Source: Verrucomicrobiota bacterium (GTDB taxonomy: Bacteria; Verrucomicrobiota; Verrucomicrobiia; Chthoniobacterales; UBA10450). From it: 24,696 nucleotides of DNA. A model generated the notes under the pieces. That model was not told the origin of the DNA. It saw only the letters and a program-made list of their open reading frames with translations, and searched no databases. The stretch spans positions 1-24,696 of the forward strand of contig QHOM01000019.1 of NCBI GenBank assembly GCA_003218785.1, written 5' to 3'. A program made the translations under genes and the position numbers. This document shows, piece after piece, positions 1 to 7,935 of this stretch; within the stretch, counting starts at the first letter, position 1, and each line of letters starts with the position of its first letter.

Positions 1-453
1 AATCGCGACATAAAAATAGGAAAGCACCCGCCCGCGCAGCAACAGCGGAAAGAGATCGGCAATGATTGTCGGAGCTGCCGGGCCGTATCCGCCCTCGCCT
101 ACTCCGACAAAGAGTCGCGTCATCAGCAGCAAGGCGAACGTTCCCGCAAGTCCCGACGCGGCCGTCGCCGCACTCCACAGAATTACACTCAGGCCGATGA
201 TGATCCAGCGCGACGTTCGATCAGCGAGCCAACCGAAAATCGGGGCGCTGACCATGTAGCTGACTAGAAACGCCGTCCCGAGGAAACCAACCAGCGCGTG
301 GGCATTCGGATCGTCTGGTCGAAAGAAATGCGATCGAATCTCTGGCTCTACTGCAGCGAGCACATATCTGTCGATGTAATTGAAAAGATTGATCGCCAGC
401 AGGAGGACCAACGCTGTGCGGCCACCGGGTGCAGGACGCGCGCTTGTTTCCAT
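1..453 (-). CDS. MFS transporter, Spinster-like, N-terminal part (runs off the window)
   Basis: This is the first 151 residues of a membrane transporter read from an ATG at 453 down to the window edge, open throughout. After a short hydrophilic N-terminus comes a first membrane segment ending in NYIDRYVLAAVEPEI (residues 25-39), a pattern typical of Spinster-like and organic-anion MFS carriers. The loop 2-3 signature GWLADRTSRW (74-83) matches MFS motif A, and RLFVGVGEGGYGPAAPT (113-129) matches the helix-4 region of the same group. About four membrane helices are visible. It is divergent from the Aas-like gene at 501 with 47 bp between the starts, so the two could share a regulatory region. 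The substrate cannot be read from the sequence. Animal Spinster homologues (Spns1) move lysophospholipids, which fits the neighbour, but bacterial relatives are often annotated only as generic MFS carriers. Confidence 0.85.
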   Translation of the reverse strand, partial: METSARPAPGGRTALVLLLAINLFNYIDRYVLAAVEPEIRSHFFRPDDPNAHALVGFLGTAFLVSYMVSAPIFGWLADRTSRWIIIGLSVILWSAATAASGLAGTFALLLMTRLFVGVGEGGYGPAAPTIIADLFPLLLRGRVLSYFYVAI

Positions 454-500
454 CGACAATTGCCGATTGCAGTTTGACCGCTGCTAATTGTAAATCATAA

Positions 501-2699
501 ATGATGGCTTACATGTCCGCCTCTGAGCGTGCGCTCTATTTCTTCGGGCGGCGACTGGCGCGCTGCGTTTATCGAGTCACTGCGTTCGGAACTGACAATT
601 TGCCGGAGGGCGGATGTTTGCTGTTGCCTAACCACATCACGTGGGTGGACGCGATTGTTCTGCAGCTCGCCTGCCCTCGCCCGATTCGCTATATCATCGA
701 CGAGGAATTTTATCGCAAGCCGATCCTGCACCCGTTCTTGCGGCTGCTGCGCTGCATCCCCATCGATACACGGCATTCGCATTCTGCCATTCGCGCTGCC
801 ACGGAAAAAATCGCCGAGGGCGAGATTGTTTGTCTTTTTCCCGAAGGCCAGTTGGAGCGCGCCGGAACGTTATTGCGGCTGCGGCGCGGTTACGAATTAA
901 TAGCGCGCCACGCGAAGGCACCGATCGTGCCGGTCTGGCTCGACCAGCTCTGGGGCTCAATTTTCTCATTCCAAGGCGGAAGATTTTTCACGAAATTGCC
1001 GAAGCGAATCCCCTACCCTGTGACCATCGCCTTCGGCAAACCGCTCAAAGCCGAAGCCGCCGATATCGCAACCGTGCGCGAAGAATTGCTCAAGCTCGGC
1101 GAATTCTGTTTCAGCAAGCGGCCATCGTTAAATCGACATCTCGCTGAACCATGCGTGCGTGGATTGAAGAAAAGGCCTTTCGCGACCGCCGTTGTCGATG
1201 GGCTCGATCACAGCGCGTTAAGCCGGTCGAAATTGCTCGGAGCCGCGGCCGCATTGAGCCGTTATTTTCGAAAAGAATTTCCTGATGAACGAATCGCCAT
1301 TGTCCTGCCTGCGAGCAAAGGATCGATGGTGGCGAATCTGGCGGTGACACTGGCGGACAAAGTCCCAGTCGATCTTAATTTCACGATCGGACGTGCGGCG
1401 AACGAATCTTGCTGCAAGCGTGCCAACCTGCGCGTCGCAATTTCAGCCACGCAATTCAGGGAACGACTCAAAGATTTTCCGTGGCCGGAACGCGTCCTGA
1501 AGTTGGACGACCTTATGCCGCGACTGAAGCCTCAAATCATTCTCTGGTGGATGATCTCACTTCTCGTTCCTGCGCGTCTGCTTTTGCGGCTTTTGAAAAT
1601 TCCAAAAAAAGGCGGCCACTCGGAAGCAGTCCTGCTTTTTACAAGCGGAAGCACCGGCGACCCAAAAGGCGTTGTGGTCAGCCACCGCAACATTGTCGGA
1701 AACGTCTCGCAGTTCCGACAGTTGCTCGACGCGACGAAAGACGACGCCATTCTCGCGTCGCTTCCGTTTTTTCACACATTCGGATCGACCGTCACGCTTT
1801 GGTATCCGCTCATCGAAGGGGTGCGCATTGTCACTTATCCAAATCCGCTGGAAGCCACGAAGAACGCGGCGTTGATCGAACGATATAAACTCACGCTCCT
1901 ACTGGCGACACCCACTTTTCTGCGCGGTTATTTGCGAAAAGTCGAAACGGACAAGCTTCGTAGCTTGCGTCTCGTCATTACCGGCGCGGAAAAGCTTCCC
2001 CTCGATCTCGCGAAAAATTTCGAGGAACGCTTCAACCAGAGAGTGTTTGAAGGCTACGGGCTCACCGAAACTTCGCCGGTTGTCAGCGTAAATCTTCCCG
2101 AACCGGAACCCGCTCATCCGGGCGATTACGTGCAACCATCGAGTCGTTTGGGTTCCGTGGGAAAAATGGCCCCCGGAATCGCCGCGGAAATTCGTGAACC
2201 AGAAACGAACCGCAAACTTTCGTTGCACGAAAGCGGAATAGTTTGGCTCCGTGGAGTTAACATATTTGAAGGTTATCTGCGCGATCCAGAACGCACAGCC
2301 GATGTGCTCCAAGATGGCTGGCTCAAGACCGGCGACCTCGGCCGGTTCGATGAGGACGGATTTCTTTACATCGAAGGACGGCTTTCTCGCTTTTCAAAAA
2401 TCGGCGGGGAAATGGTCCCGCACGAAGCGATCGAAAATAAGATCGTCGACTTGCTAGATCTCTCCGGAAAAGATGAACGCATGGTCGCCATTGTGGGAGT
2501 GCAAGACAAAGCCAAGGGCGAAGCGCTGGTGCTGCTCAGTGCGGTAGACGTCGATCTTGCGGAGCTGCGCAAAGAACTTTACGCGAGCGGCGTGCCAAAC
2601 CTGTGGATTCCGAAACACGTCCAGCGCGTCGAAACAATCCCCGTTCTCGCCTCCGGGAAACTCGATCTCAAGAAATGCAGGGAACTCGCGCCGACATAG
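501..2699 (+). CDS. aas: Aas-like bifunctional protein: PlsC acyltransferase fused to acyl-ACP/AMP ligase
   Basis: A 732-residue protein with the E. coli Aas domain order and length (about 720). The N-terminal PlsC domain has the acyltransferase motif NHITWVD (44-50, catalytic H45/D50) and FPEG (113-116). A hydrophobic segment near 346-363 precedes an adenylation domain with the P-loop TSGSTGDPKG (381-390), GYGLTETSP (518-526), the KTGDLGRF motif (609-616) and the C-terminal lysine K720 in ASGKLD. By family knowledge, Aas re-acylates 2-acyl-lysophosphatidylethanolamine at the inner membrane with fatty acid activated on bound ACP. That substrate is inferred here. The ATG at 501 has no clear Shine-Dalgarno; ATG 513 is an alternative start. 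Upstream and divergent is a Spinster-like MFS gene. In enterobacteria aas is paired with the lysophospholipid flippase lplT. It could instead be a broader acyl-CoA/ACP ligase fusion. Confidence 0.88.
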   Translation: MMAYMSASERALYFFGRRLARCVYRVTAFGTDNLPEGGCLLLPNHITWVDAIVLQLACPRPIRYIIDEEFYRKPILHPFLRLLRCIPIDTRHSHSAIRAATEKIAEGEIVCLFPEGQLERAGTLLRLRRGYELIARHAKAPIVPVWLDQLWGSIFSFQGGRFFTKLPKRIPYPVTIAFGKPLKAEAADIATVREELLKLGEFCFSKRPSLNRHLAEPCVRGLKKRPFATAVVDGLDHSALSRSKLLGAAAALSRYFRKEFPDERIAIVLPASKGSMVANLAVTLADKVPVDLNFTIGRAANESCCKRANLRVAISATQFRERLKDFPWPERVLKLDDLMPRLKPQIILWWMISLLVPARLLLRLLKIPKKGGHSEAVLLFTSGSTGDPKGVVVSHRNIVGNVSQFRQLLDATKDDAILASLPFFHTFGSTVTLWYPLIEGVRIVTYPNPLEATKNAALIERYKLTLLLATPTFLRGYLRKVETDKLRSLRLVITGAEKLPLDLAKNFEERFNQRVFEGYGLTETSPVVSVNLPEPEPAHPGDYVQPSSRLGSVGKMAPGIAAEIREPETNRKLSLHESGIVWLRGVNIFEGYLRDPERTADVLQDGWLKTGDLGRFDEDGFLYIEGRLSRFSKIGGEMVPHEAIENKIVDLLDLSGKDERMVAIVGVQDKAKGEALVLLSAVDVDLAELRKELYASGVPNLWIPKHVQRVETIPVLASGKLDLKKCRELAPT

Positions 2700-2723
2700 A
2701 TCAATCGCAGTAGTAACTTGAGA

Positions 2724-3083
2724 ATGAAGCCTGCAATCTCTTACATCGTTGCTTCTGTTCAGCGCAGCGGTACGCACTTGCTTTGCAGCGTTCTCCGAAG
2801 CACTGGAGTTGCCGGTTCGCCTGATGAGTATTTCCTGTGTAAGCCCGGGCAAACCTGGGAAGAAAGCTGGGGAACTCCGTTGCGCGTTGCATACATCGAA
2901 CGCGTTTTGCAGCGAAACACTACCCTCGGTGGCGTCTTCGGCTTTGTATTAACGTGGAGTTATTTCGACCGAGTGCTCCAAATGTTGCAAGAAATTCCGG
3001 CATACAAGAATCTCAATGGGCACCAACTTCTCGCCGCCGACTTGCGCGCATCATTCGACGCATCCGAACCTGAACCTGCATGA
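2724..3083 (+). pseudogene. Stf0-family sulfotransferase, N-terminal fragment
   Basis: The 119 residues from ATG 2724 begin with ISYIVASVQRSGTHLLCSVL (5-24), the 5'-phosphosulfate-binding loop of Stf0 (trehalose 2-sulfotransferase-like) enzymes, followed by GVAGSPDEYF (28-37), the family's typical second block. GVFGFVLTWSYFDRVLQML then matches the next conserved helix. The reading frame stops at 3083, where family members continue for more than 100 further residues carrying the 3'-phosphate-binding and catalytic parts. One other frame near 3060-3080 reads PNLNLH, which resembles the next expected strand, so a frameshift may precede the loss of the 3' half. Nothing recognisable follows. A TTG at 2718 is an in-frame alternative start. 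It starts 24 bp after the Aas-like gene on the same strand. It is probably a remnant and not a working PAPS-dependent enzyme. Confidence 0.72.
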
Positions 3084-3377
3084 CTGATTCTCCATCGCGG
3101 AGTCTGACGCTGGATTACAACGCTCAAAATCAATCCGATCCTCGCTTCCGGCGAACTCCATTCTGGAAAATGCAAAGGATCTGAGGACGATCTCTCGGAC
3201 GGGCATAGCGCGGTCTTTCTAACGCTGCGTTTTTCCGCGCGATATAACCTCGAGCATGTCCCGTGTGGGACAAAAGAATAGATGGACCAGAATAGTAGGT
3301 CTTTGTTTCGTTCCAACCCGGGACTTCTTCCAATGTTAACTTTTTCCAGCGTTAAAAGGCTGGGCTATTTTAGCTAA
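3084..3377. other. 294-bp stretch without a recognisable gene
   Basis: It lies between the truncated sulfotransferase and the PlsC gene. All short frames here are broken and none resembles a known protein. It probably includes decayed sulfotransferase DNA plus the upstream region of the acyltransferase. I see no strong hairpin with a T-run and no convincing promoter. Confidence 0.5.
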
Positions 3378-4079
3378 GTGCACTCGTCGTTTCATTCCTC
3401 TGCGAATCGCGCGGCAGCACTCTCGATGAAATTCCTTTTTGCCTACGCGACGCGTATTCAAGTGATCGGATGTGAAAATGCAAATCGTGACGGTGGATTT
3501 TTGCTGGCGGCAAATCACATCAGCCATTTCGATCCGTTTATCATTTCGTCGGTGGTGCAGCGGAAGATCGATTGGATGGCAATGGCGGAATTCTTTCCTC
3601 TTCCGTTGCTGGGATTTCTTTTGCGAGCCGTTGACGCATTTCCAGCGGATCGGAATCGTGCCGATCGCAGAACAATCCGCACGGCAATCAAGCGACTGAA
3701 GAACGGGCGGATCGTAGGTCTTTTCCCCGAAGGTGGAATTCGTGACGGTGCACGCTCACTGCTGGAAGGCGCAGCACTCCGCCCGGGCGCATCTACACTC
3801 GGCCATATCGCCGGGGTTCCAATCCTGCCATGCGTGATTATCGGCAGCGATCGCCTGTATTCAAAGAGACGCTGGCTGCCGCTGCGGCGCACGCCCATTT
3901 GGATCGCCTTCGGCAATCCGATCCCGCATTTTCCTGATCTGGGAAAATCTGCCGCGCGCGCATGTATCGAGCGCGAATTAGCCACAGCGTTCACACTTCT
4001 GTATGCTGAGTTGCGCGAGAAGTTTTCGCTAACACCGGACGATCTGCCGCATCCACCGAGACAACGAATGGCCGAATGA
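3378..4079 (+). CDS. 1-acylglycerol-3-phosphate acyltransferase-like protein (PlsC family)
   Basis: A 233-residue stand-alone PlsC/LPLAT-domain protein. NHISHFD (46-52) is the catalytic HX4D motif. DRNRADRRTI (91-100) covers the substrate-binding block, and FPEGGIRDG (116-124) is motif III. PILPCVIIGSDRL is the usual motif IV region. By family knowledge it transfers an acyl group to lysophosphatidate or a related lysolipid at the membrane's cytoplasmic face. The track of homology begins near residue 17, so the true start may be ATG 3426 and not GTG 3378. Neither has a good ribosome site. The stop codon overlaps the ATG of the downstream alpha/beta hydrolase by 4 bp (ATGA), so the two are almost certainly co-translated. 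This is the second PlsC domain in the window, after the one in the Aas-like protein, so a specialised substrate is possible. Confidence 0.85.
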   Translation: MHSSFHSSANRAAALSMKFLFAYATRIQVIGCENANRDGGFLLAANHISHFDPFIISSVVQRKIDWMAMAEFFPLPLLGFLLRAVDAFPADRNRADRRTIRTAIKRLKNGRIVGLFPEGGIRDGARSLLEGAALRPGASTLGHIAGVPILPCVIIGSDRLYSKRRWLPLRRTPIWIAFGNPIPHFPDLGKSAARACIERELATAFTLLYAELREKFSLTPDDLPHPPRQRMAE

Positions 4080-5110
4080 AATTGTCCATCGAGGAATCAG
4101 GAGATTTGCATTTGCCGAAACGTCTAGGCGTTCGAGCTGGCAAGTTCGCGCGTTTTGCCGCGAGCAGTGTCGACTTGCTCATGTGCGCGTCGATAAATCT
4201 GCTTCAGTCGCGTCATCGTCTGCACGCGCGCAGTCGTGAGGAAATGGAGCGCTATGTGACGGCGTGTGAGACGCTCACCGCGGAGAAGTTTTATGCTGTT
4301 CCAAACGGCGCTGAAATTGCGGCCGTAACCGGCGGAAGGACTGGCACCGCAATCACATGGCCTAGCCCGATCAATACAAATTTTCCCACGAACAACCTCG
4401 CGCGCGCCGATTTTTTTCCGTGTGGACGAGGCTGGGGAGCGCCGACCGTTCTCATGTTGCACGCGCTCATGTCAGCGAGTCACATTGGGTATCGTCGTTA
4501 CGCCGCGCGCTTTAACGAACTCGGTTGGAATGCATGCTTCGTGCACCTCCCGTATCATTACTCACGTGTCCCGCGCGGCTACTGGAACGGCGAGCTCGCG
4601 GTCACTGCCGATCTCATCCGCAATGCGGAAGGGTTGCGTCAGGGGGTAATCGAGTTGCGACAACTGATGGCAATATTGCGCGAACGCGGCTGCCAAAAGT
4701 TCGGCGTGCTCGGCACCAGTTATGGCGGATGGATCGGCGCGCTTCTCGCTATGGTTGAGCGGGATTTTCGTTTCGTCGCGTTGATGGCGCCGATCGTAAA
4801 CGTTGAGCACGCGATCTGGGAGAGCCCAGCGGCCCGTTTCATGCGGCGCGAACTGCGTCGGGCAAATATCGATCCATCTCTCGTCGCGCGGCATTTTCAT
4901 TTAAGCTCACCGATGCACAATCAACCTCTATGCGAGGCAGGTCGCGTGCTGTTTGTCTCCGGGGAATTCGACTTAATCGCGCGACCTAAAGATGTTGAGG
5001 AAGTTCACGGAAAATGGCGTGGCTCAGAGCTGCTGCGCGTGCCGCAAGGACACTTCGGCTACCGCATGTTGCGCGACACAATCGCGCGATTGAAGGAGCG
5101 CGGATTATAG
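4076..5110 (+). CDS. alpha/beta hydrolase, translationally coupled to the PlsC gene
   Basis: A 344-residue protein with a complete alpha/beta-hydrolase catalytic set. VLMLHALMSASHIGYRRYA (125-143) is the oxyanion-hole strand, GTSYGG (213-218) is the nucleophile elbow with Ser215, GEFDLIARP supplies Asp299 and PQGHFGY supplies His326. The first ~120 residues are an extension ahead of the core, with a weakly hydrophobic stretch near 27-43 but no clear cleavable signal, so it is likely cytoplasmic or peripheral. The start ATG overlaps the stop of the upstream acyltransferase (ATGA), which argues for a shared process such as acyl-chain turnover or release. Substrate and reaction (esterase, lipase, thioesterase) cannot be told from the sequence. 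It converges with the SGNH hydrolase gene, with 73 bp between the two stops. Confidence 0.85.
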   Translation: MKLSIEESGDLHLPKRLGVRAGKFARFAASSVDLLMCASINLLQSRHRLHARSREEMERYVTACETLTAEKFYAVPNGAEIAAVTGGRTGTAITWPSPINTNFPTNNLARADFFPCGRGWGAPTVLMLHALMSASHIGYRRYAARFNELGWNACFVHLPYHYSRVPRGYWNGELAVTADLIRNAEGLRQGVIELRQLMAILRERGCQKFGVLGTSYGGWIGALLAMVERDFRFVALMAPIVNVEHAIWESPAARFMRRELRRANIDPSLVARHFHLSSPMHNQPLCEAGRVLFVSGEFDLIARPKDVEEVHGKWRGSELLRVPQGHFGYRMLRDTIARLKERGL

Positions 5111-5175
5111 CGGCAAGCCGTGCCGGCTGCGAGGATCTTGATTTTGAGCAGGCGACACACCTGCCTCTACAGAGG
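5111..5175. repeat. Intergenic element with two small hairpins between convergent genes
   Basis: The spacer between the alpha/beta hydrolase and SGNH hydrolase stops holds an AGCCG-TGC-CGGCT hairpin (about 5116-5128) and a GCAGG-N7-CCTGC hairpin (about 5148-5165). Neither has a following T-run, so terminator function is uncertain. Its wording resembles the dispersed GC-rich intergenic repeats at 10656 and 11403, suggesting a repeat family. That is a judgement by eye. Confidence 0.4.
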
Positions 5176-5183
5176 GCTCCCGC

Positions 5184-6221
5184 TCAGTGCGGAGATCGCG
5201 CGTGAGTGATTCCAAGAAATTCCAAACTTGGTCCAAGGTCGCTAAAGGCGGCTTCCGCAAGAACATTGTGGCCTTCGGCAGAGGCATGCCAGCCGTCGAC
5301 TACGTGGAGCAATTCGACGCGGCCCAAATCGGCTGTTGCTAAGGCATCCGAATATCGCACCTGAACCTTCACGTTCTCCGCCAGTTCGCGGTTCAGTTCG
5401 CTCACCATCGCGCGCAATTCCTGATTCACCATCACGGCAAGACGGATGAGATTGGACCGGTAAATCGGCCGAAAGGATGTGAAATATTTATAAATAGTTT
5501 CCAGATGCGGATAACGAGCCGGGTCCTGCGCTCGCAGGCGCTCTGCGATTTCGCGTGCTTTGAAGTACGCCTCGAAATTGACGAGACCGTAGACCACGAC
5601 CGCAACCCGGTGAGGCTGCATACGCGCACGCGTAATCAGCCGTCGCATCTGTCGCGCAAAATTTTCCCGAAGATGCCGGCTTTGTCGCTGCAAACGACTC
5701 TCCGGCTGCTCCAGTTCGCTCGGCGGACTTCGCCACGCCCAATCGATGTTGTTGTGTCCGATCGAGATCAGAATTAAGTCGGGAAATCGCTTCGCCTTCA
5801 GTAAGCGGCTAATTTGTCCGGAGAAATTGCGCGTCCGAAGAATTCTTCGAAAAAAATTCTGCCGCTCTCCTGCGTGGTCGATGAGTGCGCCGATGCCCGC
5901 GCATTCCATGGCAACAAACGGCGTGAACTCCTCCAGCCTCTTCGAGACGCTCCGAATGCTCACGGGCGACGGATCGGTGTCGAGAAACCAGTTATTGCCA
6001 CAACAAGTGCGCGCGCGCCAAAACGTGCTCAGGACCGACGAGATATACACGTCCGTGCAAACGCTGTCGCCGATCATGGCAACGTGGGGCAGCCGCGCGA
6101 CCAACTCAGCCCAAGTAATTTCCCGATCCCTGTAAGCCAGGTAATCAGGATGAAACCGCGACGTTGGCTGGGCTATACGTTGCAAGAAATTTGCACTGAT
6201 CACTGGAGCAGACTTCTTCAC
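5184..6221 (-). CDS. SGNH/GDSL-type hydrolase
   Basis: A 345-residue protein starting at GTG 6221, with AAGG 9 nt upstream. It carries the SGNH hydrolase blocks in order: MIGDSVCTD (49-57) with nucleophile Ser53, a conserved Gly region at AGIGALIDHAG (108-118), SIGHNNIDW (153-161) with the block III Asn, and VVDGWHASAEGH (307-318) giving the Asp309-x-x-His312 dyad. Members hydrolyse esters, including lysophospholipids, carbohydrate acetyl groups and lipids. The substrate is not visible here. There is no clear signal peptide; the N-terminus is only mildly hydrophobic. It lies 30 bp downstream of the LMF1-like gene on the same strand, so the two form a likely operon. In vertebrates LMF1 is needed for lipase folding, which makes this hydrolase a candidate client or partner (inference). 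Confidence 0.85.
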   Translation of the reverse strand: MKKSAPVISANFLQRIAQPTSRFHPDYLAYRDREITWAELVARLPHVAMIGDSVCTDVYISSVLSTFWRARTCCGNNWFLDTDPSPVSIRSVSKRLEEFTPFVAMECAGIGALIDHAGERQNFFRRILRTRNFSGQISRLLKAKRFPDLILISIGHNNIDWAWRSPPSELEQPESRLQRQSRHLRENFARQMRRLITRARMQPHRVAVVVYGLVNFEAYFKAREIAERLRAQDPARYPHLETIYKYFTSFRPIYRSNLIRLAVMVNQELRAMVSELNRELAENVKVQVRYSDALATADLGRVELLHVVDGWHASAEGHNVLAEAAFSDLGPSLEFLGITHARSPH

Positions 6222-6251
6222 GAGCAGCCGCCTTGTTTGTCATTGTCGACT

Positions 6252-7772
6252 TTAATCCAACCAATCCATCGCCCCGAGCAAACGGCGAAACTCACTGTCG
6301 TCAATCGAGAGAGCGGGCAACCATTCACCGATTGGTTCGCGTTTCCACCATGCTTTGTCGCCCAACGGAGCGAACTGGTATCGATAAAGTCGCGCACGAA
6401 TATAATGAGGCGGCGCGCTGGGGAACGGATTGTTGGCCAGGAGCGAGAGCGTACCGCGATCGTTGTGCAGAAGCTTCCAGATGAAATGCAGTGTCCACGG
6501 GTATTCTGCAGGTGACGCCATGGCTGCGAACCAGATTTGCCAGTCGATTCGCGGTTGATACGGTGCCACGAACGGCGGTCGCCGGTTCGGATCACCCGGT
6601 TTCGCCTTGAATTCGTATTCCTTCCATTTCGTATCGGCGGTGATCAACGCGTCGTCCGTTCCCTCAAAAATAATCTCCGGACGTTCGCGACCGACCGTAC
6701 CAAACGCGCCGTAGGTGTTTACGAGATCGAAGGGATCGTAGGAATAATTCATCAGCTGCCGGCCGGAAACCAGATTGAGCACCGGCGCGATGCTCAGATA
6801 AATAACCAAGATCGATAGTGCGATCGCGATCGTGTTGTTGATACGCGACGGTTCGGATTCCTGAGCTGCTTGTTCAGCGCGTCTAACGAGTCTGGCCGGT
6901 AGAAAGTGACGCAGAAATGTGTCATCAAAGCAGGCGAGGAACGGAATAATGGTAACGTAGTTCAAAAAGGAGAGGTTGCCGCTGATAATGAGAACGATTT
7001 GAAAACTGACGAGCAGAACGCCTGCGATGTGCCGCGCAGTGCGCGGACCAAATGAGAACCACGGCACGACCAGCTCGATAAAATGATTCCATGCGGTACC
7101 GAATTTCTGAAACCAGTGCGGTGCGAAATGCAGATAGCGGCTGATCGGGTTGGGGATGGGCTGTGTTTCGTAGTGGTAGTAAAGGCAAGTGAGATCACGC
7201 CAGCAGGTGTCGCCGCGTAACTTGATCAGGCCGGCGCCGACCATGATTCGAAAACCGAGCCAGCGAAAAAGCCAGATGATAAGCAGCGGCGGCCGGCAAT
7301 TTGGAAACGGTCGGCCGTCGAGCAAAGGACACAGAAAGATCGACAAAAACCCGGTTTCCAGCAGTTGGATCTCCCAACCGTAGCCATACCAGACTTGCCC
7401 GATGTGGACAATCGACATGTACATCGCCCAGAGAACCGTGAGAATGATCGCATTCGCGTAACCCCCGAGAACAACCAGTGACAAACCCAATCCAATCCAG
7501 GCGAAGATCGACAGTGCGTTGTCCGAGATGCCGAACCAGAACAGCGTCGGGATATTGAACATTCCGGCCATTCGCGAGCCAAGCTGCGTTTGGATGCTGG
7601 TAAGAAAATGATTCGCCGGAGTTAATCCGTGCTCGCCGATGAGCGGCACCAACTGCTGCGCTGCTATCAAAAATGCGATTGCATAAACAAAACCGAGCAG
7701 CCGCAGAATGATGAAGCGTGTCAGCCAATAAGAATTCCCGCGCGCGAAAAGCTCTTCGAAGAAATCACCCAT
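6252..7772 (-). CDS. Lipase maturation factor (LMF1/LMF2)-family membrane protein
   Basis: A 506-residue polytopic membrane protein, close to the ~570-residue eukaryotic LMF1. Hydrophobic segments lie near 20-40, 86-120, 137-151, 163-182, 248-265, 270-282 and 313-333. The family hallmark is obvious: KLRGDTCWRDLTCLYYH (184-200) followed by YETQPIPNP (201-209), nearly the wording of human LMF1. The soluble C-terminal half (about 340-506) has the usual LMF block FDLVNTYGAFGTVGRERPEI (348-367) and ends with RARLYRYQF and WWKR. In vertebrates the protein sits in the ER membrane and is required for maturation of homodimeric lipases, with redox functions proposed. The role of bacterial members is, as far as I know, undefined. 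Here it is followed 30 bp later by an SGNH hydrolase. ATG 7772 is the natural start, and the sequence upstream is an intergenic repeat. Confidence 0.9.
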   Translation of the reverse strand: MGDFFEELFARGNSYWLTRFIILRLLGFVYAIAFLIAAQQLVPLIGEHGLTPANHFLTSIQTQLGSRMAGMFNIPTLFWFGISDNALSIFAWIGLGLSLVVLGGYANAIILTVLWAMYMSIVHIGQVWYGYGWEIQLLETGFLSIFLCPLLDGRPFPNCRPPLLIIWLFRWLGFRIMVGAGLIKLRGDTCWRDLTCLYYHYETQPIPNPISRYLHFAPHWFQKFGTAWNHFIELVVPWFSFGPRTARHIAGVLLVSFQIVLIISGNLSFLNYVTIIPFLACFDDTFLRHFLPARLVRRAEQAAQESEPSRINNTIAIALSILVIYLSIAPVLNLVSGRQLMNYSYDPFDLVNTYGAFGTVGRERPEIIFEGTDDALITADTKWKEYEFKAKPGDPNRRPPFVAPYQPRIDWQIWFAAMASPAEYPWTLHFIWKLLHNDRGTLSLLANNPFPSAPPHYIRARLYRYQFAPLGDKAWWKREPIGEWLPALSIDDSEFRRLLGAMDWLD

Positions 7773-7785
7773 CGCTAGCCGCTTC

Positions 7786-7864
7786 AGACAGGATTAACAG
7801 GATTTCTCACAGGTTTGAAGGAAAACTAGCCCTGATAAACCAAACAATGTCATGAATCCTGTCT
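7786..7864. repeat. Intergenic inverted repeat, 10-bp perfect arms
   Basis: AGACAGGATT (7786-7795) and its exact complement AATCCTGTCT (7855-7864) bracket 59 bp between the LMF1-like gene start and the tRNA. An ACAGGATT copy repeats at 7797-7804. This wording (ACAGGATTAACAGGATT) resembles dispersed non-coding repeats I associate with Verrucomicrobiota and Planctomycetota genomes. No ORF overlaps it. Confidence 0.5.
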
Positions 7865-7935
7865 AAAGACGTTTTGCTGGCTCGCCCTGCTGACGCCCAC
7901 AATCTAGAATCTGAAATCGAAAATCCAAAATGGAA

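Noticed and set aside
474..501. TTGACC and CATAAA as a promoter for the Aas-like gene
   Set aside because: The -10 would overlap the chosen start codon, so it fits only if translation begins at ATG 513, and even then leaves almost no leader.
1899..2312. Minus-strand frame of 137 codons
   Set aside because: It is a shadow within the adenylation domain of the Aas-like gene and resembles nothing known.
5814..6515. Plus-strand frame of 233 codons
   Set aside because: It is antisense to the SGNH hydrolase and the end of the LMF1-like gene, both of which have clear catalytic or family motifs. Its composition is Arg/Ser-rich with no domain.
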